Shown in pieces: positions 39,123-49,342 of a DNA stretch of 64,000 nucleotides (position 1 is the stretch's first letter; each line of letters starts with the position of its first letter). The position numbers and the translations under genes were made by a program. Under the pieces are notes generated by a model. It was given only the letters and a program-made list of their open reading frames with translations, was not told the origin of the DNA and did not search any database. Origin of the DNA: Microcoleus vaginatus HSN003 (lineage in GTDB: Bacteria > Cyanobacteriota > Cyanobacteriia > Cyanobacteriales > Microcoleaceae); the NCBI RefSeq assembly GCF_022701255.1, contig NZ_CP031705.1:5394001-5458000 (forward strand). Direction: 5' to 3'.

Positions 39123-39995
39123 ATGGCTAACATTAATCGGAGGCGTACTGAAAATGTTAACGGTAACTTTTATGTAGACAGTACCTGCATTGACTGTGAT
39201 ACTTGTCGGTGGATGGCACCTGAAGTATTTAGTCAAGAGGGAGAACAGTCTGCGGTTTACCACCAACCAACTAACGAGATGGAAGAAATGCGATCGCTCG
39301 CGGCTCTTTTGTCTTGTCCCACCAGTTCGATAGGGACTGTAGAAAAACCCAAAAGCATCAAAGAAGCCCAGCAACTGTTGCCCGCCCTCGTAGCAGAAAA
39401 TGTCTATCACTGTGGCTACCACTCAGAGAAATCCTACGGCGCAGCCAGCTATTTAATTGTCCGCCCCGAAGGAAACATTTTAGTTGATTCTCCCCGTTTT
39501 GTGCCGCCGCTAGTTAAAAATATCGAAGCAATGGGTGGCATTCGCTATCTGTACTTGACTCACCGCGACGACGTAGCAGATCATCAACAATACCACGATC
39601 ATTTTGGGTGCGATCGCATTCTCCATGCTGACGAAATTAACGCGGGTACTCGCAGTGTAGAAATTCAATTTTCTGGTAGCCAATCGCCTCAAATCGCAGA
39701 TGATTTGTTGATTATTTCTGTTCCAGGTCACACGAAAGGTCACACTGTTTTGCTTTACAATAACAAGTTTTTGTTCAGCGGCGATCATCTTGCTTGGTCG
39801 GAAAGTTTGCAGCAGCTAGTTGGCTTTCGCCAAGCCTGTTGGTATTCTTGGCCCGAACAAATCAAATCTATGCAGAATTTGGCTAATTACTCGTTTGAAT
39901 GGGTGTTGCCGGGACACGGCGCCAGGTATAATGCCGATCGACAAACAATGAGCAATCAAATGCAACAGTGTATTGCTTGGATGCTCGATGCTTAA
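39123..39995 (+). CDS. Ferredoxin-like domain fused to metallo-beta-lactamase hydrolase
   Basis: About 290 residues from ATG 39123, which has GAGAGGTAG ahead of it; the open frame extends to 39027 but that part is repeat-derived. The N-terminus holds four cysteines, C22-x2-C25-x2-C28 and C65-Pro, arranged like a single 4Fe-4S ferredoxin cluster. The MBL fold follows, with the metal motif THRDDVADH, SVPGHTKGH, FSGDH and the late VLPGHG. MBL proteins with an N-terminal cluster domain are widespread in cyanobacteria and plants; substrate and redox role are unknown. Confidence 0.82.
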   Translation: MANINRRRTENVNGNFYVDSTCIDCDTCRWMAPEVFSQEGEQSAVYHQPTNEMEEMRSLAALLSCPTSSIGTVEKPKSIKEAQQLLPALVAENVYHCGYHSEKSYGAASYLIVRPEGNILVDSPRFVPPLVKNIEAMGGIRYLYLTHRDDVADHQQYHDHFGCDRILHADEINAGTRSVEIQFSGSQSPQIADDLLIISVPGHTKGHTVLLYNNKFLFSGDHLAWSESLQQLVGFRQACWYSWPEQIKSMQNLANYSFEWVLPGHGARYNADRQTMSNQMQQCIAWMLDA

Positions 39996-40389
39996 TGCGA
40001 TCGGGTTCATCACTCCGACTCAGCCACATTCAGTTGACCCCGGTAGCCTGTGAAAATCCGACTGTCATCTTTCAGAATATGAATCTCCATCTGATCGCTC
40101 ACCCAAGTGAGGGGTAGGAAATTCAGAGAATGCTACCAACCCCATAAGGGTTACTCTCAAGGAGTTAAGCATGAATGTCTAAAAATGTATGTCAATGGTA
40201 TGGGTTTTCGAGCGATAGAGAGAATCAAAGGTGTTCATCATACGACAATAATTAATTGGGTCAAACAGGTGGGATAACTTCTACCACAGGCTTACGAACC
40301 AGATACAATTCCCGATGTCGGAGAACTAGATGAATTAGAAGCATTTAGTCGCTCAAAAAAAATATCATACCTGAATTTAGCAACGCCAA
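39996..40389 (+). pseudogene. IS1 family transposase, N-terminal fragment in a non-coding stretch
   Basis: Bases 40173-40352 translate as ECLKMYVNGMGFRAIERI, then HHTTIINWVKQVG, a stop, and YEPDTIPDVGELDELEAF. This is the helix-turn-helix and following part of IS1-type transposases. The stop and the missing remainder make it a relic. The rest of the stretch (39996-40170) has no recognised gene. Confidence 0.7.
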
Positions 40390-40585
40390 CTTTTCTTGTG
40401 GAACAGGCCGGAAAGCGTGTTCATAAAAGGATTATTGACAATGGTGCAACTTATAAGTTTGAACTTAAATCTTGCACCATTGTCAAGAACGGGCTCTCCG
40501 GCCCATTCCACAAGAGATGAATTTTCTTGTGGAACAGGCATCTTGCCTGTTCCTAAACAAGTAATTGAGAATGGTGCAAAATATA
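40390..40585. repeat. Palindromic element, copy C, one and a half units
   Basis: A right-hand half unit (about 40390-40455, with a variant GGCCGGAAAGCGTGTTC inner arm) is followed by a full unit whose left inner arm is GAACGGGCTCTCCGGCCCATTC. The variant arm pairs with neither half as well as the canonical one, showing divergence between subtypes. It abuts the 3' end of the protease gene. Confidence 0.75.
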
Positions 40586-40602
40586 AGTTTGAATCAACTA
40601 TT

Positions 40603-41892
40603 CTACCGCTGCTGATCCGCTGGAAAAGCACCCGCTTTCACCGCCACAGTAACAGGTTGTCCGCTGCGGCTTAATTCAAGCTGCAGATCGCTGCCCACTG
40701 TAGCTTTCTCGACAATTTGCTGTACGCTGCCAGCATCACTGACTTCTGTACCGTTGATTTTCTTGATCACATCGGCAAGGCGAACTCCAGCTTGTGCCGC
40801 CGGAGAATTTTTCGCAACTCCCAAAACTAACACGCCTTTATCTTCAGTCAGCCTCAATTTAGTGTTGGGATTGTTATTAAATTCTCTCTTGATTGCGGGA
40901 GTAATGCTCAACATCCGAACGCCGAGATAAGGATGTTCGGCTTTTCCTGTTGTGACTAATTGGTCGGCAATTTGTTGTGCTCGATCGATCGGAATCGCAA
41001 AACCCAATCCTTGAGCGCCTTGAATAATCGCTGTATTCATGCCGATAACTTGACCGCGCTGGTTCAGCAGCGGGCCACCAGAATTGCCGGGATTGATCGC
41101 AGCATCGGTTTGAATAAAGTTGACGCGCTTGTCGGGAACACCGACATCGGCGCTAGAACGCCCTGTAGCGCTAATAATGCCCACAGTCACAGTATTGTCC
41201 AAACCGAGGGGATTACCGATCGCGATCGCCCATTCTCCCGGCTGTAACTCTTCAGATTTGCCCAAACTCACCACAGGCAAATTGTTAGCTTCAATTTTAA
41301 CAACAGCCACATCAGTAACTGTATCTACGCCTAAAACTTTGCCGACAAATTCGCGGCCATCCTTCAGTTTTACCGTCACCGTATCCGCGCGGTCAACGAC
41401 GTGAGCGTTAGTCAAAATGCGACCGTCGGAACCAAAAATAAAACCCGAACCCGAACCCCGTTCTACTCGATTTCCCGGTGCAATCGGAGATTCGGAACCG
41501 AAGAAGCGGCGGAATTGCTCAGGTATCTCATCTGGAACTTGGTTCGTCACCGTGCGAGAGGAGTTGATCCGCACCACCGCCGGGCCGACTTCCTGCACAA
41601 CTTTACTGACAAAATTAGAGTCTTGAGAGGGCAGTATATTGGCTGGCAACGCTGAGATTGGTGCTGGACTTGAAGGTTCAGCTTGAATGGCGTTAGAACT
41701 TCCAGGAACTTGAGAAGTTAGGGCGTTGCACCCAAAAGTTGCGGTGGAGCCGAGCAAAATGAGGGATAAAAAAGCAAGTTTTTTAGGCAAATAAAAACGG
41801 CTAGAACGCTGAGCTGAAGCAGGCATATTTTGGGTTGACATAGTATTAATTTGGTGAGAGTTAGAGGGAGAGTTATAATTAGGGTTTTGCAT
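40603..41892 (-). CDS. HtrA/HhoA-like serine protease with PDZ domain
   Basis: About 429 residues. A basic N-terminus and hydrophobic segment (LAFLSLILLGSTATFGC) indicate export; the Cys could be lipidated, although the box is not canonical. The trypsin-like triad is His (TNAHVVD), Asp (DVAVVKIEA) and Ser (PGNSGGPLL), at about 167, 197 and 274 counted from the GTG. One PDZ domain follows (about 325-420, GVLVLGVAKNSPAAQAGVRLADVI). ATG 41892 (MQNPNYNS) is preferred over GTG 41901 because AGGTG lies six bases ahead of it. Its role is periplasmic protein quality control, as known for HhoA, HhoB and HtrA of Synechocystis; which paralogue it is cannot be told. Confidence 0.9.
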   Translation of the reverse strand: MQNPNYNSPSNSHQINTMSTQNMPASAQRSSRFYLPKKLAFLSLILLGSTATFGCNALTSQVPGSSNAIQAEPSSPAPISALPANILPSQDSNFVSKVVQEVGPAVVRINSSRTVTNQVPDEIPEQFRRFFGSESPIAPGNRVERGSGSGFIFGSDGRILTNAHVVDRADTVTVKLKDGREFVGKVLGVDTVTDVAVVKIEANNLPVVSLGKSEELQPGEWAIAIGNPLGLDNTVTVGIISATGRSSADVGVPDKRVNFIQTDAAINPGNSGGPLLNQRGQVIGMNTAIIQGAQGLGFAIPIDRAQQIADQLVTTGKAEHPYLGVRMLSITPAIKREFNNNPNTKLRLTEDKGVLVLGVAKNSPAAQAGVRLADVIKKINGTEVSDAGSVQQIVEKATVGSDLQLELSRSGQPVTVAVKAGAFPADQQR

Positions 41893-41901
41893 TTTTAGCA
41901 C

Positions 41902-42704
41902 CTACTGTAATTAAGTTAGAAGTAAAGGGTCTTTAATTTTAATTCAAGCATTTATAGTATCTGGTTGACTGGTGGGGTTTACCCTACAAGCTGGGGTAGA
42001 AACCAGACAGTCGCAGGCAAATTGTGTGTGGATTCGACCTTTGGAGTGCGATCGAGCTGGGTCGGCACTGGTGAATTGCTGTCTGATTGCGATAATATAA
42101 ACTACGCTAGCCACCTCGCATATTCCGCATTTCTCCCGAAAATTTCACAGGATTGATATCCGAAGTCAACAACAATCCTAGAGTCAAAAAAACCAGGTTT
42201 TTACGCCAAATATTCGTTGTGAGCGATCGACCTTAACGTAGAAACGGGAGCATCTGACTTTTGCAGCCAAGCTAGAAATTAGAGTTGGGAGCCAGGAACC
42301 CGGAGGAAAGAGTCAGAAGGAAGGAGGAAGAAGGAAAGAGCCAGAAGAAGTGTTTTTACAAATATGAGATGCTCCCGTAGAAACGGGATTTTTGACCCCG
42401 CCTGCATCGAGGCATGATAGCAGCTAAAGCACCGGAAAGCCTCACCCTAAAGCAGGAAGTAAAAAACCTCTAAAGCCTCCAGCTAAACTACCAACTATAC
42501 CCCAGTCAAAATAGCCTGCCAAAACTCTCTTCATATCGTTTCCGGTTGCATCGAAATAATAAAATCGAGTCAACAGTTAACACTCAACCATTCAGTTTTT
42601 CGAGCCGCCCGTCAACAGTCAACAGTCAACAGTCAACAGTCAACAATAATTCCGGTGCAACCGGAATTGATATCAACTCTAAAATTTGAACCTATGGAGG
42701 AATT
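41902..42704. other. Non-coding stretch with heptamer array
   Basis: No gene supported. It contains the presumed protease promoter on the minus strand, a polypurine stretch (about 42300-42350), and a (GTCAACA)5 heptamer array at 42611-42645 near the end of the permease gene. Confidence 0.5.
42611..42645. repeat. Heptamer tandem repeat (STRR)
   Basis: Five consecutive GTCAACA units lie about 60 bp beyond the stop of the AI-2E family permease gene. It is the same unit as at 51-86 and, reversed, within gcvP. Confidence 0.85.
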
Positions 42705-43787
42705 TTATTGCTCCATAGGTTCAATGGAACTAACCGAATCGATTTCGCTCGACTTGTTCCTCGAACTCTCAAAAATATCAACAGTATTCTTAATAAAACC
42801 AGCCATCGGCACAGCCACTAACAAACCCGCTACTCCGGCCACCTTAATCCCCACCAGCAGCGCCACTAAAATCCACACAGGATTGAGACCGATAAAACTG
42901 CCTAATAACCGAGGAGCAACCCCGCTTTCAATTATTTGCTCAATTACTGTAGCGACAGCTAAAACTGTGACGCCGAGCCAAAAGTTGTTTAATGTGATCA
43001 GCAAACTGACAATGCAAATACTGAAAGGTGCCCCGAAGGGAATCATAGTCATTACACCCACACCCAAACCGAACAGAAGTCCGAAGGGAACTCGCAAAAT
43101 TAAAAAAGCAACAGTTATAGACAGTCCCATCAAACCCGCCAAAGTTGCTTGCCCGACGAAGTAGTTGTGGAAGCTTCGCGCCAGCAACTCTCGCAATTGA
43201 AGGCTCAGCTTGGAAGGAAACCATTTAAACAATCCTTCCCAAACGCGATCGCCGTGCAAGAGCAAGTAGAATGTCACGACTATTGTGAGGAGGAAATTCA
43301 ACAGACTGTCTGCCGCACCCAAGCCAAATTTGAGAACTTCGCCAGTGAGAGACTGCAACTGAGCTGAAAGTCGATCGCTCAATTTGGTAGTCAAACCGCT
43401 AACATCAATGCGGAGATTGCGATTTTCCGCCCACTTGTTGAACGCTTCAATCTGTTCTGTGCCAGAAACTATCCAAGTCGGCAGTCGGGTGGCAAGTTCA
43501 GTAATTTGGTTTAGCAGAATGGGGGCGAGAGTCAGACCTAAAACCACCAATAGCAGTAAAGTCAAAAACAATACCGACAAAACTGCTCGATCGCGCTTCA
43601 AGCCGTATCTGTGCAGAAAGCGCACTGGATAATCTAGCAAAAAAGACAGAACGGTAGCAACTACCAACACTGTAATCAAGGCGCGAAAATATTCAAAGAC
43701 TAGGAGAGCTAACCAGCAGTTGAGTACCGCTAGGGGAAATACCAGCCCGTAAGTCCACCACTGCGGCAGTTGAGTGAAACGTCTCAT
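42705..43787 (-). CDS. AI-2E family (PerM-like) membrane permease
   Basis: 360 residues with about seven or eight transmembrane segments in the pattern of the AI-2E exporter/PerM family. The N-terminal pair is LVFPLAVLNCWLALLVFEYF and ALITVLVVATVLSFLLDYPV. A long extracytoplasmic segment (about 95-160) follows, then the conserved GVMTMIPFGAPF and GLNPVWILVALLVGIKVAG motifs. Transported substrate is unknown; family members export AI-2 or act in sodium/proton exchange. The acidic C-terminal tail overlaps the region just after the heptamer array. Confidence 0.88.
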   Translation of the reverse strand: MRRFTQLPQWWTYGLVFPLAVLNCWLALLVFEYFRALITVLVVATVLSFLLDYPVRFLHRYGLKRDRAVLSVLFLTLLLLVVLGLTLAPILLNQITELATRLPTWIVSGTEQIEAFNKWAENRNLRIDVSGLTTKLSDRLSAQLQSLTGEVLKFGLGAADSLLNFLLTIVVTFYLLLHGDRVWEGLFKWFPSKLSLQLRELLARSFHNYFVGQATLAGLMGLSITVAFLILRVPFGLLFGLGVGVMTMIPFGAPFSICIVSLLITLNNFWLGVTVLAVATVIEQIIESGVAPRLLGSFIGLNPVWILVALLVGIKVAGVAGLLVAVPMAGFIKNTVDIFESSRNKSSEIDSVSSIEPMEQ

Positions 43788-44048
43788 CTAAGTTAACCGA
43801 GTTAAAATTTGAGATGCAAGATGTGAGATTGACACTGCTATTTGCCGTTCTCCGTTAACCATTTTATGTTGTATTTATTTATACCCGACTGCTGAAAGTT
43901 CCCAGTTGCTCGACCCGCAGCGGAAATTAGGTTGTTGGCAGGCACTGCCTGCCACAACCATGTTATATCGTTTCCGCTGGTATGGATATATTAACTGCGA
44001 AAAAAATATTTTTTGCTGTTGGCAAGGCAGCAGTTTGCAACTGGCAAT

Positions 44049-45119
44049 TCAACCTTTTTCCCCGTGCCGTTCGAGAGCTAATTGAATTAAACGGTCTACT
44101 AATTCAGGGAAAGAGATGCCGTCCGCTGCCCACATTTGCGGATACATACTGGTAGCTGTAAAGCCAGGAAAAGTGTTGATTTCGTTAATCAAAACTTCTC
44201 CGGTTGATTCAATGTAGAAAAAGTCTACTCGCGCTAAACCTGCTGCGTCTATAGCCAAAAATGCTTGCACTGCCATTTCTTGGATTTTCGAGACGATCGC
44301 AGCGCTGACTTTTGCCGGGATTGAGCAGTCGGCTTGTCCCTGGGTATATTTAGTTTCGTAGTCGTAGAAATCGCTTTGAAAAGTAATTTCTCCCACCGTT
44401 GAAGCTTGAGGATTATCGTTACCCAAAACTGCACATTCTAATTCTCTAGCAACCACACCCGCTTCGACAATTATCCGCCTGTCGTAGCTGGCGGCGCTAT
44501 CGAGAGCTGCTTCTAATTCAGCGCGCGATCGAGCTTTAGAAATCCCCACAGACGATCCCAGATTAGCGGGTTTTACAAAGCAAGGATAGCCCAACTCAGC
44601 TTCAATTTTGTCGCACAGTTTGGGGAAAACGCAAGGATTAGACCAGATTTCGGAACGGTTGACAGCGATGTATTTTACCTGCGGCAAACCAGCCTGAGCA
44701 AAAGCCATTTTCATGGCAATTTTATCCATTCCCAGCGCCGAACCTAAAACCCCGGAACCGACAAAAGGAATTTGCATTAATTTCAGCAATCCTTGCACCG
44801 TACCGTCTTCGCCGTTTGGCCCGTGCAAAACAGGGAACCAAACATCTACGGCATTAAAATTAGGAAACTGTCCAGCGGGAGAGTCATTTTGTGCTGTTTG
44901 TTCCTCTATTTCCAGAGGTTTTCCGCTGGCTAAGACTTGTTGAGGTAATGTTCCCGACAGCCAGCGACCGTTTTTTTGGATGTAAAAGGGCAGAACTTCG
45001 TATTTAGAGGCATTTTCGTCAGCAGCGAGGGCACGGGCGATCGCCCGCGCTGAACTAATTGAGACTTCGTGTTCGCCCGATCGCCCCCCGAACAATAGCC
45101 CGATCCGCATCGTTGTCAT
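44049..45119 (-). CDS. ddl: D-alanine--D-alanine ligase
   Basis: ATP-grasp ligase making D-Ala-D-Ala for peptidoglycan. Landmarks are [59 protein letters not shown], and the C-terminal metal site [22 protein letters not shown]. About 356 residues from ATG 45119 (MTTMRIGLL). The frame opens earlier, at 45173, but GGGAG lies upstream of the chosen ATG and family members begin here. The gene is intact. Confidence 0.95.
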   Translation of the reverse strand: MTTMRIGLLFGGRSGEHEVSISSARAIARALAADENASKYEVLPFYIQKNGRWLSGTLPQQVLASGKPLEIEEQTAQNDSPAGQFPNFNAVDVWFPVLHGPNGEDGTVQGLLKLMQIPFVGSGVLGSALGMDKIAMKMAFAQAGLPQVKYIAVNRSEIWSNPCVFPKLCDKIEAELGYPCFVKPANLGSSVGISKARSRAELEAALDSAASYDRRIIVEAGVVARELECAVLGNDNPQASTVGEITFQSDFYDYETKYTQGQADCSIPAKVSAAIVSKIQEMAVQAFLAIDAAGLARVDFFYIESTGEVLINEINTFPGFTATSMYPQMWAADGISFPELVDRLIQLALERHGEKG

Positions 45120-45652
45120 TTTTCCATACTCCCGGTACTTTTTGACAAATATACACGCAGTTAGCGCAGCCAACGCAGAAACGAACCGCCTTAAAACTAC
45201 TTATCTCCTCCCTCCCACTCTTCCTCTGTGTTCTCTGCGCTCTCTGCGGTTAAAATCCCCCTCCCGCCTGTCAAAAGCCTGAATTCCCCCCCGGTCACTT
45301 TCAGTTAAAACGTCGCCACAATCCACAGCAAACAGCCACATTTAATCGAAAATTGCATCATTTCCCTCCGCATTCGATTCGGGTTTCTTGCCCTGGCTTG
45401 AAACAGTTTATTTCCTTCATCGTCTTTTCGCGCACTTAGATAATCCCGGAACTCAATACTCCAGCCATGCTTATTTTTAAGAAGAGGTGTTTGCAGGAAA
45501 ATGCGACTTAGTTTCAGCATGATTGGCTGCTGATATTAAATTACTTTTTCCCACAAATCTAGTTGCGATTTAACACCCTACGCTTTATGTTTTGAGTATT
45601 GAGTTGGCTAACATTATTTTTGGTAATTCAACCCAAAACTCAAAACTCAAAA
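45120..45652. other. Mostly non-coding stretch between ddl and miaB
   Basis: It contains CTCTGCGCTCTCTGCGGTTA (about 45234), whose reverse complement occurs at about 22243, and CAAAACT heptamers near 45636. A 71-codon minus-strand frame (45305-45520) reads LLKNKHGWSIEFRDYLSARKDDEGNK.. and has some protein character but no recognised family, so it is not called as a gene. Confidence 0.4.
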
Positions 45653-46996
45653 CTATTCCACCATTTCTCCTGTTAAACTAAAAGCGCGAATATCTGTAAC
45701 TTTAACCCGCACAATTTTACCCGCCAATTCCGCAATATCGCCCTTAAAAAATGTGAGACGATTGCCGCGAGTGCGTCCCATCACCTGAGTTGGATCTTTG
45801 AGATTTTGGACTTCCACCAAAACCTCTTCAGTGCGTCCGAAATAGCGCTGCGATCGTTCCATCGCCGTTGTTGTGACTACATGATTGATTCGTTGCAGGC
45901 GATCGGCTTTCACCTCCTCACTCAACTGATTTTCCCACAAAGCCGCCGGTGTCCCAGGGCGCGGCGAATAAGCAGCAGTATTCACCAAATCGAAACCAAC
46001 ATCTTCGATTAACTTCAAAGTCTTCTCAAACTGGGCTTCCGTCTCCCCAGGAAAACCGACAATCGCGTCCGCCGTAATCGACGCATCCGGCATATAACGG
46101 CGAATTGTATCAATAATCCGGCGATATTTTTCCTGAGTATAACCCCGCGACATCGCTTTCAAAATATCATTATCTCCCGACTGAAAAGGAATGTGAAAAT
46201 GTTCGCAAACCTGCGGTAATGCAGCACAAGCCTTAATCAATCTCTCTGTAAAATAGCGCGGGTGGCTAGTAGCAAATCTGAGGCGATCGACTCCCGGCAC
46301 ATCCTGCACAAAATAAAGCAAATCCGTCAAAGTATGCTGGTTGCTGCCGTCCGCTTTTGTCCCCGGCAAATCGCGTCCGTAAGCATCAATATTTTGCCCC
46401 AACAAAGTTACTTCCTTGTAACCTTGACGGCCCAAATCCTCCATTTCCGCGCGAATTGCCTGCGGCATTCGCGACTGTTCAACCCCGCGAACATTCGGCA
46501 CAACACAATAAGTGCAGCGTTCATTGCAGCCGTAAATTACATTCACCCAAGCAGTCACCTTGCTGTCGCGGCGCGGCTTAGTAATATCCTCCATAATCTC
46601 AACAGCTTCAGTCGCCACAACTTGATTGCCCTCAAAAACTTGTTCCAGCAAATCTTCAAGTCGGTTAGCGTGTTGTGGCCCCATTACTAAGTCTAATTCC
46701 GGCACTCTCCGCAGCAGCGCTTCACCTTCCTGCTGCGCCACGCATCCAGCTACAATTAAAGTTAAACCCGGTTCTTGGCGTTTACGATGAGCTTGCCTTC
46801 CGAGGTTAGAATAAACTCTTTGTTCGGCATTGTCGCGAATCGTGCAAGTATTGTAGAGAATCAAGCTAGCTTCGTTCGGGTCTTCCGAGAACTCAAAGCC
46901 CATATTTTCCAGAATGCCGGCCATCCGTTCCGAGTCGGCTTTATTCATCTGGCATCCGAAAGTAGTGATGTGATAGCGGCGGGGTTTAACGGTCAT
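45653..46996 (-). CDS. miaB: tRNA methylthiotransferase MiaB
   Basis: A 447-residue radical SAM enzyme converting i6A37 to ms2i6A37 in tRNA. The N-terminal UPF0004 domain carries cluster cysteines C15, C51 and C85; the radical SAM motif GCNERCTYC has C157, C161 and C164; the C-terminal TRAM domain (about 380-445) ends the protein. The signature [12 protein letters not shown] and [14 protein letters not shown] are those of MiaB rather than MtaB or RimO. Length is normal. A TATAAT-like box lies about 45 bp upstream on the minus strand. Confidence 0.95.
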   Translation of the reverse strand: MTVKPRRYHITTFGCQMNKADSERMAGILENMGFEFSEDPNEASLILYNTCTIRDNAEQRVYSNLGRQAHRKRQEPGLTLIVAGCVAQQEGEALLRRVPELDLVMGPQHANRLEDLLEQVFEGNQVVATEAVEIMEDITKPRRDSKVTAWVNVIYGCNERCTYCVVPNVRGVEQSRMPQAIRAEMEDLGRQGYKEVTLLGQNIDAYGRDLPGTKADGSNQHTLTDLLYFVQDVPGVDRLRFATSHPRYFTERLIKACAALPQVCEHFHIPFQSGDNDILKAMSRGYTQEKYRRIIDTIRRYMPDASITADAIVGFPGETEAQFEKTLKLIEDVGFDLVNTAAYSPRPGTPAALWENQLSEEVKADRLQRINHVVTTTAMERSQRYFGRTEEVLVEVQNLKDPTQVMGRTRGNRLTFFKGDIAELAGKIVRVKVTDIRAFSLTGEMVE

Positions 46997-47191
46997 GGCG
47001 AATTGCAGGCAAATAAAAAATATAGGTTTTCAACCTTAACACTTTATTATAACACTTCTCTGTTCAACGACATACGTCTGGGAATTGGGAATTTTAATAA
47101 TTATAGGGTGTGCAATGCGCCCCTTATCCCTACAAATAGTTTTAGATACCGACAAAATCTGCGAAGTCTAGTATCTGGCTATTCTGTTTTT

Positions 47192-48331
47192 TTAGTGAGA
47201 TAAAAACTGTAAAATTGTTTTGGCAATACCTTGTGCAGCCAAATAAGGAACCCCATTGCCAACCGTTTTAAACATATTAGTCAACGTCATCTTAGCCGGC
47301 AGTGCAAACTCTTTTGGCAGTGACTGAATAGCCAGTGTTTCTGCAACAGAAAGCCGGCGAAGTTTGTAAGGGTGCAAGTGAACTTCGTTATTGCCGTAAC
47401 AAGCTGTTGGCGAATAACGCCATCGGTGCAATCGCTTGTAAGATTTTTTTGAATCATCTCCTTCATCAACGGAAGCAAATCGCTTCAGGCCAGCTTTTGG
47501 TTGAAAATAATGTTGGGCATTGGGATGGTTTACAACATCATTTTTTTGGAACCAAAACTCAACCGTTAAATTTTGGGGCAGGTGATCAGGACAAGGCAAG
47601 AAATCATCGGCTGCAAAGGCGTTTCTCTCAGGCCAAGGATGAGAAAAAACTTCTGATTTGGGATATAATATGTGACTTAGCCAGGGAAATAATTTTTCCG
47701 GTAACATTTGGCTTTTTGGGTCTAGGGAAATGCCTAAATTTTTGATGATATTGTTTCTAAAGCCAATCAAAATAATTCTGTCTCTATCTTGGGGTACACC
47801 GTATTCGATCGCATTAATTAAACGTTCGACAAAAACGTATCCCGAATCAGCCAACTGATGTTTTAGTTCGTCGTAAAAAGCTTTATGTTTTTTGGTTTTC
47901 CACAAACCTTTGACATTTTCAAATAAAAAGAAATCGGGCTGCTGCTGACAAATCAATTCAATGTAGGAAGCTGAAAGTTGACCTTTATCTCCTTCCCCAC
48001 CCCGGTTTTTGCCACCAATAGAAAAGTCAGGACAAGGCGGCCCCGCGATAAATCCTACAATATCGTGATGCTTGCGCGCATCCTGCATCAGTTCCCGCAG
48101 GCGAAAAGCTGGTTCTCCCCCTACAAGTCGAGTTACATCTGCTTCCTCTCCTTCGCAATATCCGTATTCGGGTAGCGGCAAATTCAGGCACTGCCGAGAA
48201 TAGCGGTATGCTTGCATGAAAGGTGGGAAAATTTCATTGACATACGCTACATTAAAGCCGATCGACTCAAAACCCAGATCGAGCAAGCCAGAACCCGAAA
48301 AAAATGAGAAAATACAAGGAGGACGGCGCAT
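47192..48331 (-). CDS. DNA (cytosine-5-)-methyltransferase
   Basis: 379 residues with ordered C5-methylase motifs: I FSFFSGSGLLDLGFE, IV GPPCPDFS with catalytic C100, VI FENVKGL, VIII QDRDRIILIGF, and X TVGNGVPYLAAQGIA. The target recognition region (about 215-330) contains HRWRYSPTACYGNNEVHLHP and cannot be assigned a target. No restriction endonuclease gene lies on either side (miaB and a membrane protein), so it looks like an orphan methylase or one with a distant partner. It is intact. Confidence 0.9.
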   Translation of the reverse strand: MRRPPCIFSFFSGSGLLDLGFESIGFNVAYVNEIFPPFMQAYRYSRQCLNLPLPEYGYCEGEEADVTRLVGGEPAFRLRELMQDARKHHDIVGFIAGPPCPDFSIGGKNRGGEGDKGQLSASYIELICQQQPDFFLFENVKGLWKTKKHKAFYDELKHQLADSGYVFVERLINAIEYGVPQDRDRIILIGFRNNIIKNLGISLDPKSQMLPEKLFPWLSHILYPKSEVFSHPWPERNAFAADDFLPCPDHLPQNLTVEFWFQKNDVVNHPNAQHYFQPKAGLKRFASVDEGDDSKKSYKRLHRWRYSPTACYGNNEVHLHPYKLRRLSVAETLAIQSLPKEFALPAKMTLTNMFKTVGNGVPYLAAQGIAKTILQFLSH

Positions 48332-48502
48332 TGAAGGATCACAGCAATTTTGAGTTGAGCTTACTATAAATTATGTTGGGAGTCTAGGGATGGGTACACC
48401 TTACTAGAAATTCTATGGGGAATTAGGAATTGGGAATTGGTAGAAGAGCCGGGGCGGGTTTGAGGCGATTATTGTTGGTAAAACCCGGCGCTACAGGTAT
48501 TA

Positions 48503-48931
48503 TTACAACCATTGCCCGCCTCGGAAACGCCAGTGGGGAAACAAAATTCGCATCAGTGTTTGCGATGCCAGATAAATAGCCAGCCACACTAAACTATAAT
48601 GCAAAGCAAAAGCTCCCAAGTCAAAATGTTGTGCAGGTATCCCCGGCAAACCGATAATTTTGATTAAAAATAACACAAAAAGTGCTTCCCAAATTCCAGC
48701 GAGTAATTGAAACGCGCCGGGCCAATCTCGATCCCAGCGAAACTGCTGGATGTATATATATAAAGCATCCCAGCCGAAGCCCAAAATCGCTACATATCCT
48801 AAAATCCAAAAAAAGATTGAGCCTGATTGGGCGGTAATTAAACCCAGAAAAAAGGGCAGCGTTACTAAAACGCCTACGGTTGCAAATAACAGTAACCGAG
48901 TTTGCCAACGGCCGAGTAAGGTGGGAGTCAT
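48503..48931 (-). CDS. Conserved four-helix membrane protein, unknown function
   Basis: 142 residues with four hydrophobic segments (LLLFATVGVLVTLPFFLGLI; IFFWILGYVAILGFGWDALY; GIWEALFVLFLIKIIGL; YSLVWLAIYLASQTLM). A hydrophilic loop YIQQFRWDRDWPGAFQ lies in the middle and the C-terminus is FPHWRFRGGQWL. The pattern is that of an uncharacterised cyanobacterial membrane protein; no function is suggested by neighbours. Confidence 0.7.
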   Translation of the reverse strand: MTPTLLGRWQTRLLLFATVGVLVTLPFFLGLITAQSGSIFFWILGYVAILGFGWDALYIYIQQFRWDRDWPGAFQLLAGIWEALFVLFLIKIIGLPGIPAQHFDLGAFALHYSLVWLAIYLASQTLMRILFPHWRFRGGQWL

Positions 48932-48933
48932 GC

Positions 48934-49008
48934 GATTTTAGATTTTAGATTTTAGATTGAATGGGAAGGTTGTTCGATTTTAGATTTTAGATTTTAGATT
49001 GAATGGGA
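48934..49008. repeat. Heptamer array in duplicated block
   Basis: ATTTTAG units (three to four each) occur in two blocks separated by ATTGAATGGGAAGGTTGTTC, so the whole ~37-bp block is itself duplicated. It starts at the start codon of the membrane protein gene and could affect its expression. Confidence 0.7.
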
Positions 49009-49040
49009 ACCTCGTTTAAATCAGTTAAATATGACATTTT

Positions 49041-49150
49041 TTACCATTTTTAAGAACAGGCAAGATGCCTGTTCCACAAAGAGTGAGTTTTATTGTGAGG
49101 TAGGCATCCTGCCCGCCCGTAAAAAAACTATTGAAATAGTGCAATATCTC
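49041..49150. repeat. Palindromic element, copy D (degenerate)
   Basis: A copy of the GGCATCTTGCC element with changes in its right half (GTGAGGTAGGCATCCTGCCC) and a shortened outer arm. It lies head to tail with copy E. Confidence 0.7.
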
Positions 49151-49169
49151 AGTTAAATCTATTAAATCT

Positions 49170-49288
49170 GAGATGTTGCACCATTCTCAAGAACAGGCAA
49201 GATGCCTGTTCCACAATAAAATTCATCTCTAGTGGAACAGGCATCTTGCCTGTTCCTAAACAAGTAATTGACAATAGTGCAATATCTC
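49170..49288. repeat. Palindromic element, copy E
   Basis: A well preserved 119-bp copy with outer arms GAGATGTTGCACCATT / AATAGTGCAATATCTC. The central spacer (AATAAAATTCATCTCTAG) is the reverse complement of that in other copies, meaning the core is inverted relative to the arms. Confidence 0.82.
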
Positions 49289-49342
49289 AGTTAAATCCAT
49301 TAAATCCTGTACATTGCTTGTTGCCCAACTTCGTCCTTCAAG

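Noticed and set aside
45305-45520. A 71-residue minus-strand frame between ddl and miaB
   Set aside because: It has some protein-like character but no family, no clear ribosome binding site, and no conserved neighbour.
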